DNA of 64,000 nt from Aurantiacibacter sp. D1-12 (lineage in GTDB: Bacteria; Pseudomonadota; Alphaproteobacteria; Sphingomonadales; Sphingomonadaceae). The notes below the pieces were generated by a model that searched no databases, had not been told where the DNA came from, and saw only the letters and a list, made by a program, of their open reading frames with translations. A program made the position numbers and the translations under genes. Below are positions 63,907 to 64,000 of the stretch, piece by piece. The stretch spans positions 516,514 to 580,513 of the forward strand of contig NZ_JAPJZJ010000002.1 in the NCBI RefSeq assembly GCF_028858515.1. Reading direction: 5' to 3'. Each line of letters begins with the position of its first letter. Positions within the stretch are counted from its first letter, which is position 1.

Positions 63907-64000
<94 letters not shown>

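Overview
The window looks like a chromosomal segment of an alphaproteobacterium of the order Sphingomonadales, most likely Erythrobacteraceae. The reasons are the high GC content, the gene content (LolA next to xth, exosortase-A-associated EPS genes, intracellular PHA depolymerase, a GTA-type spike base protein, LptC/LptA after an RNase D-like exonuclease) and the frequent GTG and TTG starts. This is inference from gene content; there is no rRNA or tRNA in the window to confirm it.

Bases 1-36,700 are mostly core metabolism and envelope genes: lolA (cut at the left edge), a candidate structured small RNA, xth, ribA, a GNAT acetyltransferase, psd, a secreted beta-helix protein, an SPFH/ribbon-helix-helix/small membrane protein operon behind a palindromic operator, recQ, three small acidic lipoproteins around phhA, a GlsB-type membrane protein, uppP, an M13 peptidase, an MsbA-like ABC exporter, phaZ, a DUF4126 protein, an exosortase-A-associated ligase divergent from its glycosyltransferase, a long acidic low-complexity membrane protein, gltB and gltD separated by a REP doublet, a YeeE/TsuA transporter, a DksA-type zinc finger protein, ung, an RNase D-like exonuclease, lptC, lptA, and an operon with an O-antigen ligase.

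Bases 36,906-42,578 hold what I consider the most interesting system: a lasso-peptide-like RiPP locus. In order it encodes an asparagine-synthetase-type cyclase whose amidotransferase Cys2 is Ser, a 119-residue precursor, a PRMT-like methyltransferase, an HprK-like kinase, a PqqD-type leader-binding protein and, convergently, a nucleotidyltransferase-family protein. The precursor joins a lasso-type leader (Tyr12, Pro15, Leu17, Gly21, Thr27) and a core-like segment (Gly29 with Asp36 at core position 8) to a short S74 endosialidase-chaperone domain that keeps the Ser45/Lys50 spacing of the self-cleaving dyad. No dedicated lasso leader protease (B2) and no exporter are present.

Bases 42,617-64,000 form a Wzx/Wzy-type surface polysaccharide locus: rmlACDB for dTDP-L-rhamnose, an acyltransferase, a WsaF-type rhamnosyltransferase, a methyltransferase, a flippase, several glycosyltransferases, a Wzy-like polymerase, a Wzc-type tyrosine autokinase, a Wza-type exporter, a GDP-mannose dehydrogenase and the first bases of gmd. 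Set inside it is a pair of genes resembling the head-spike base and fibre of gene transfer agents, which in Rhodobacter capsulatus bind the capsule. The spike pair next to the genes making a surface polysaccharide, and a phage-type chaperone domain in the neighbouring RiPP precursor, are the two features that ordinary annotation would not connect.
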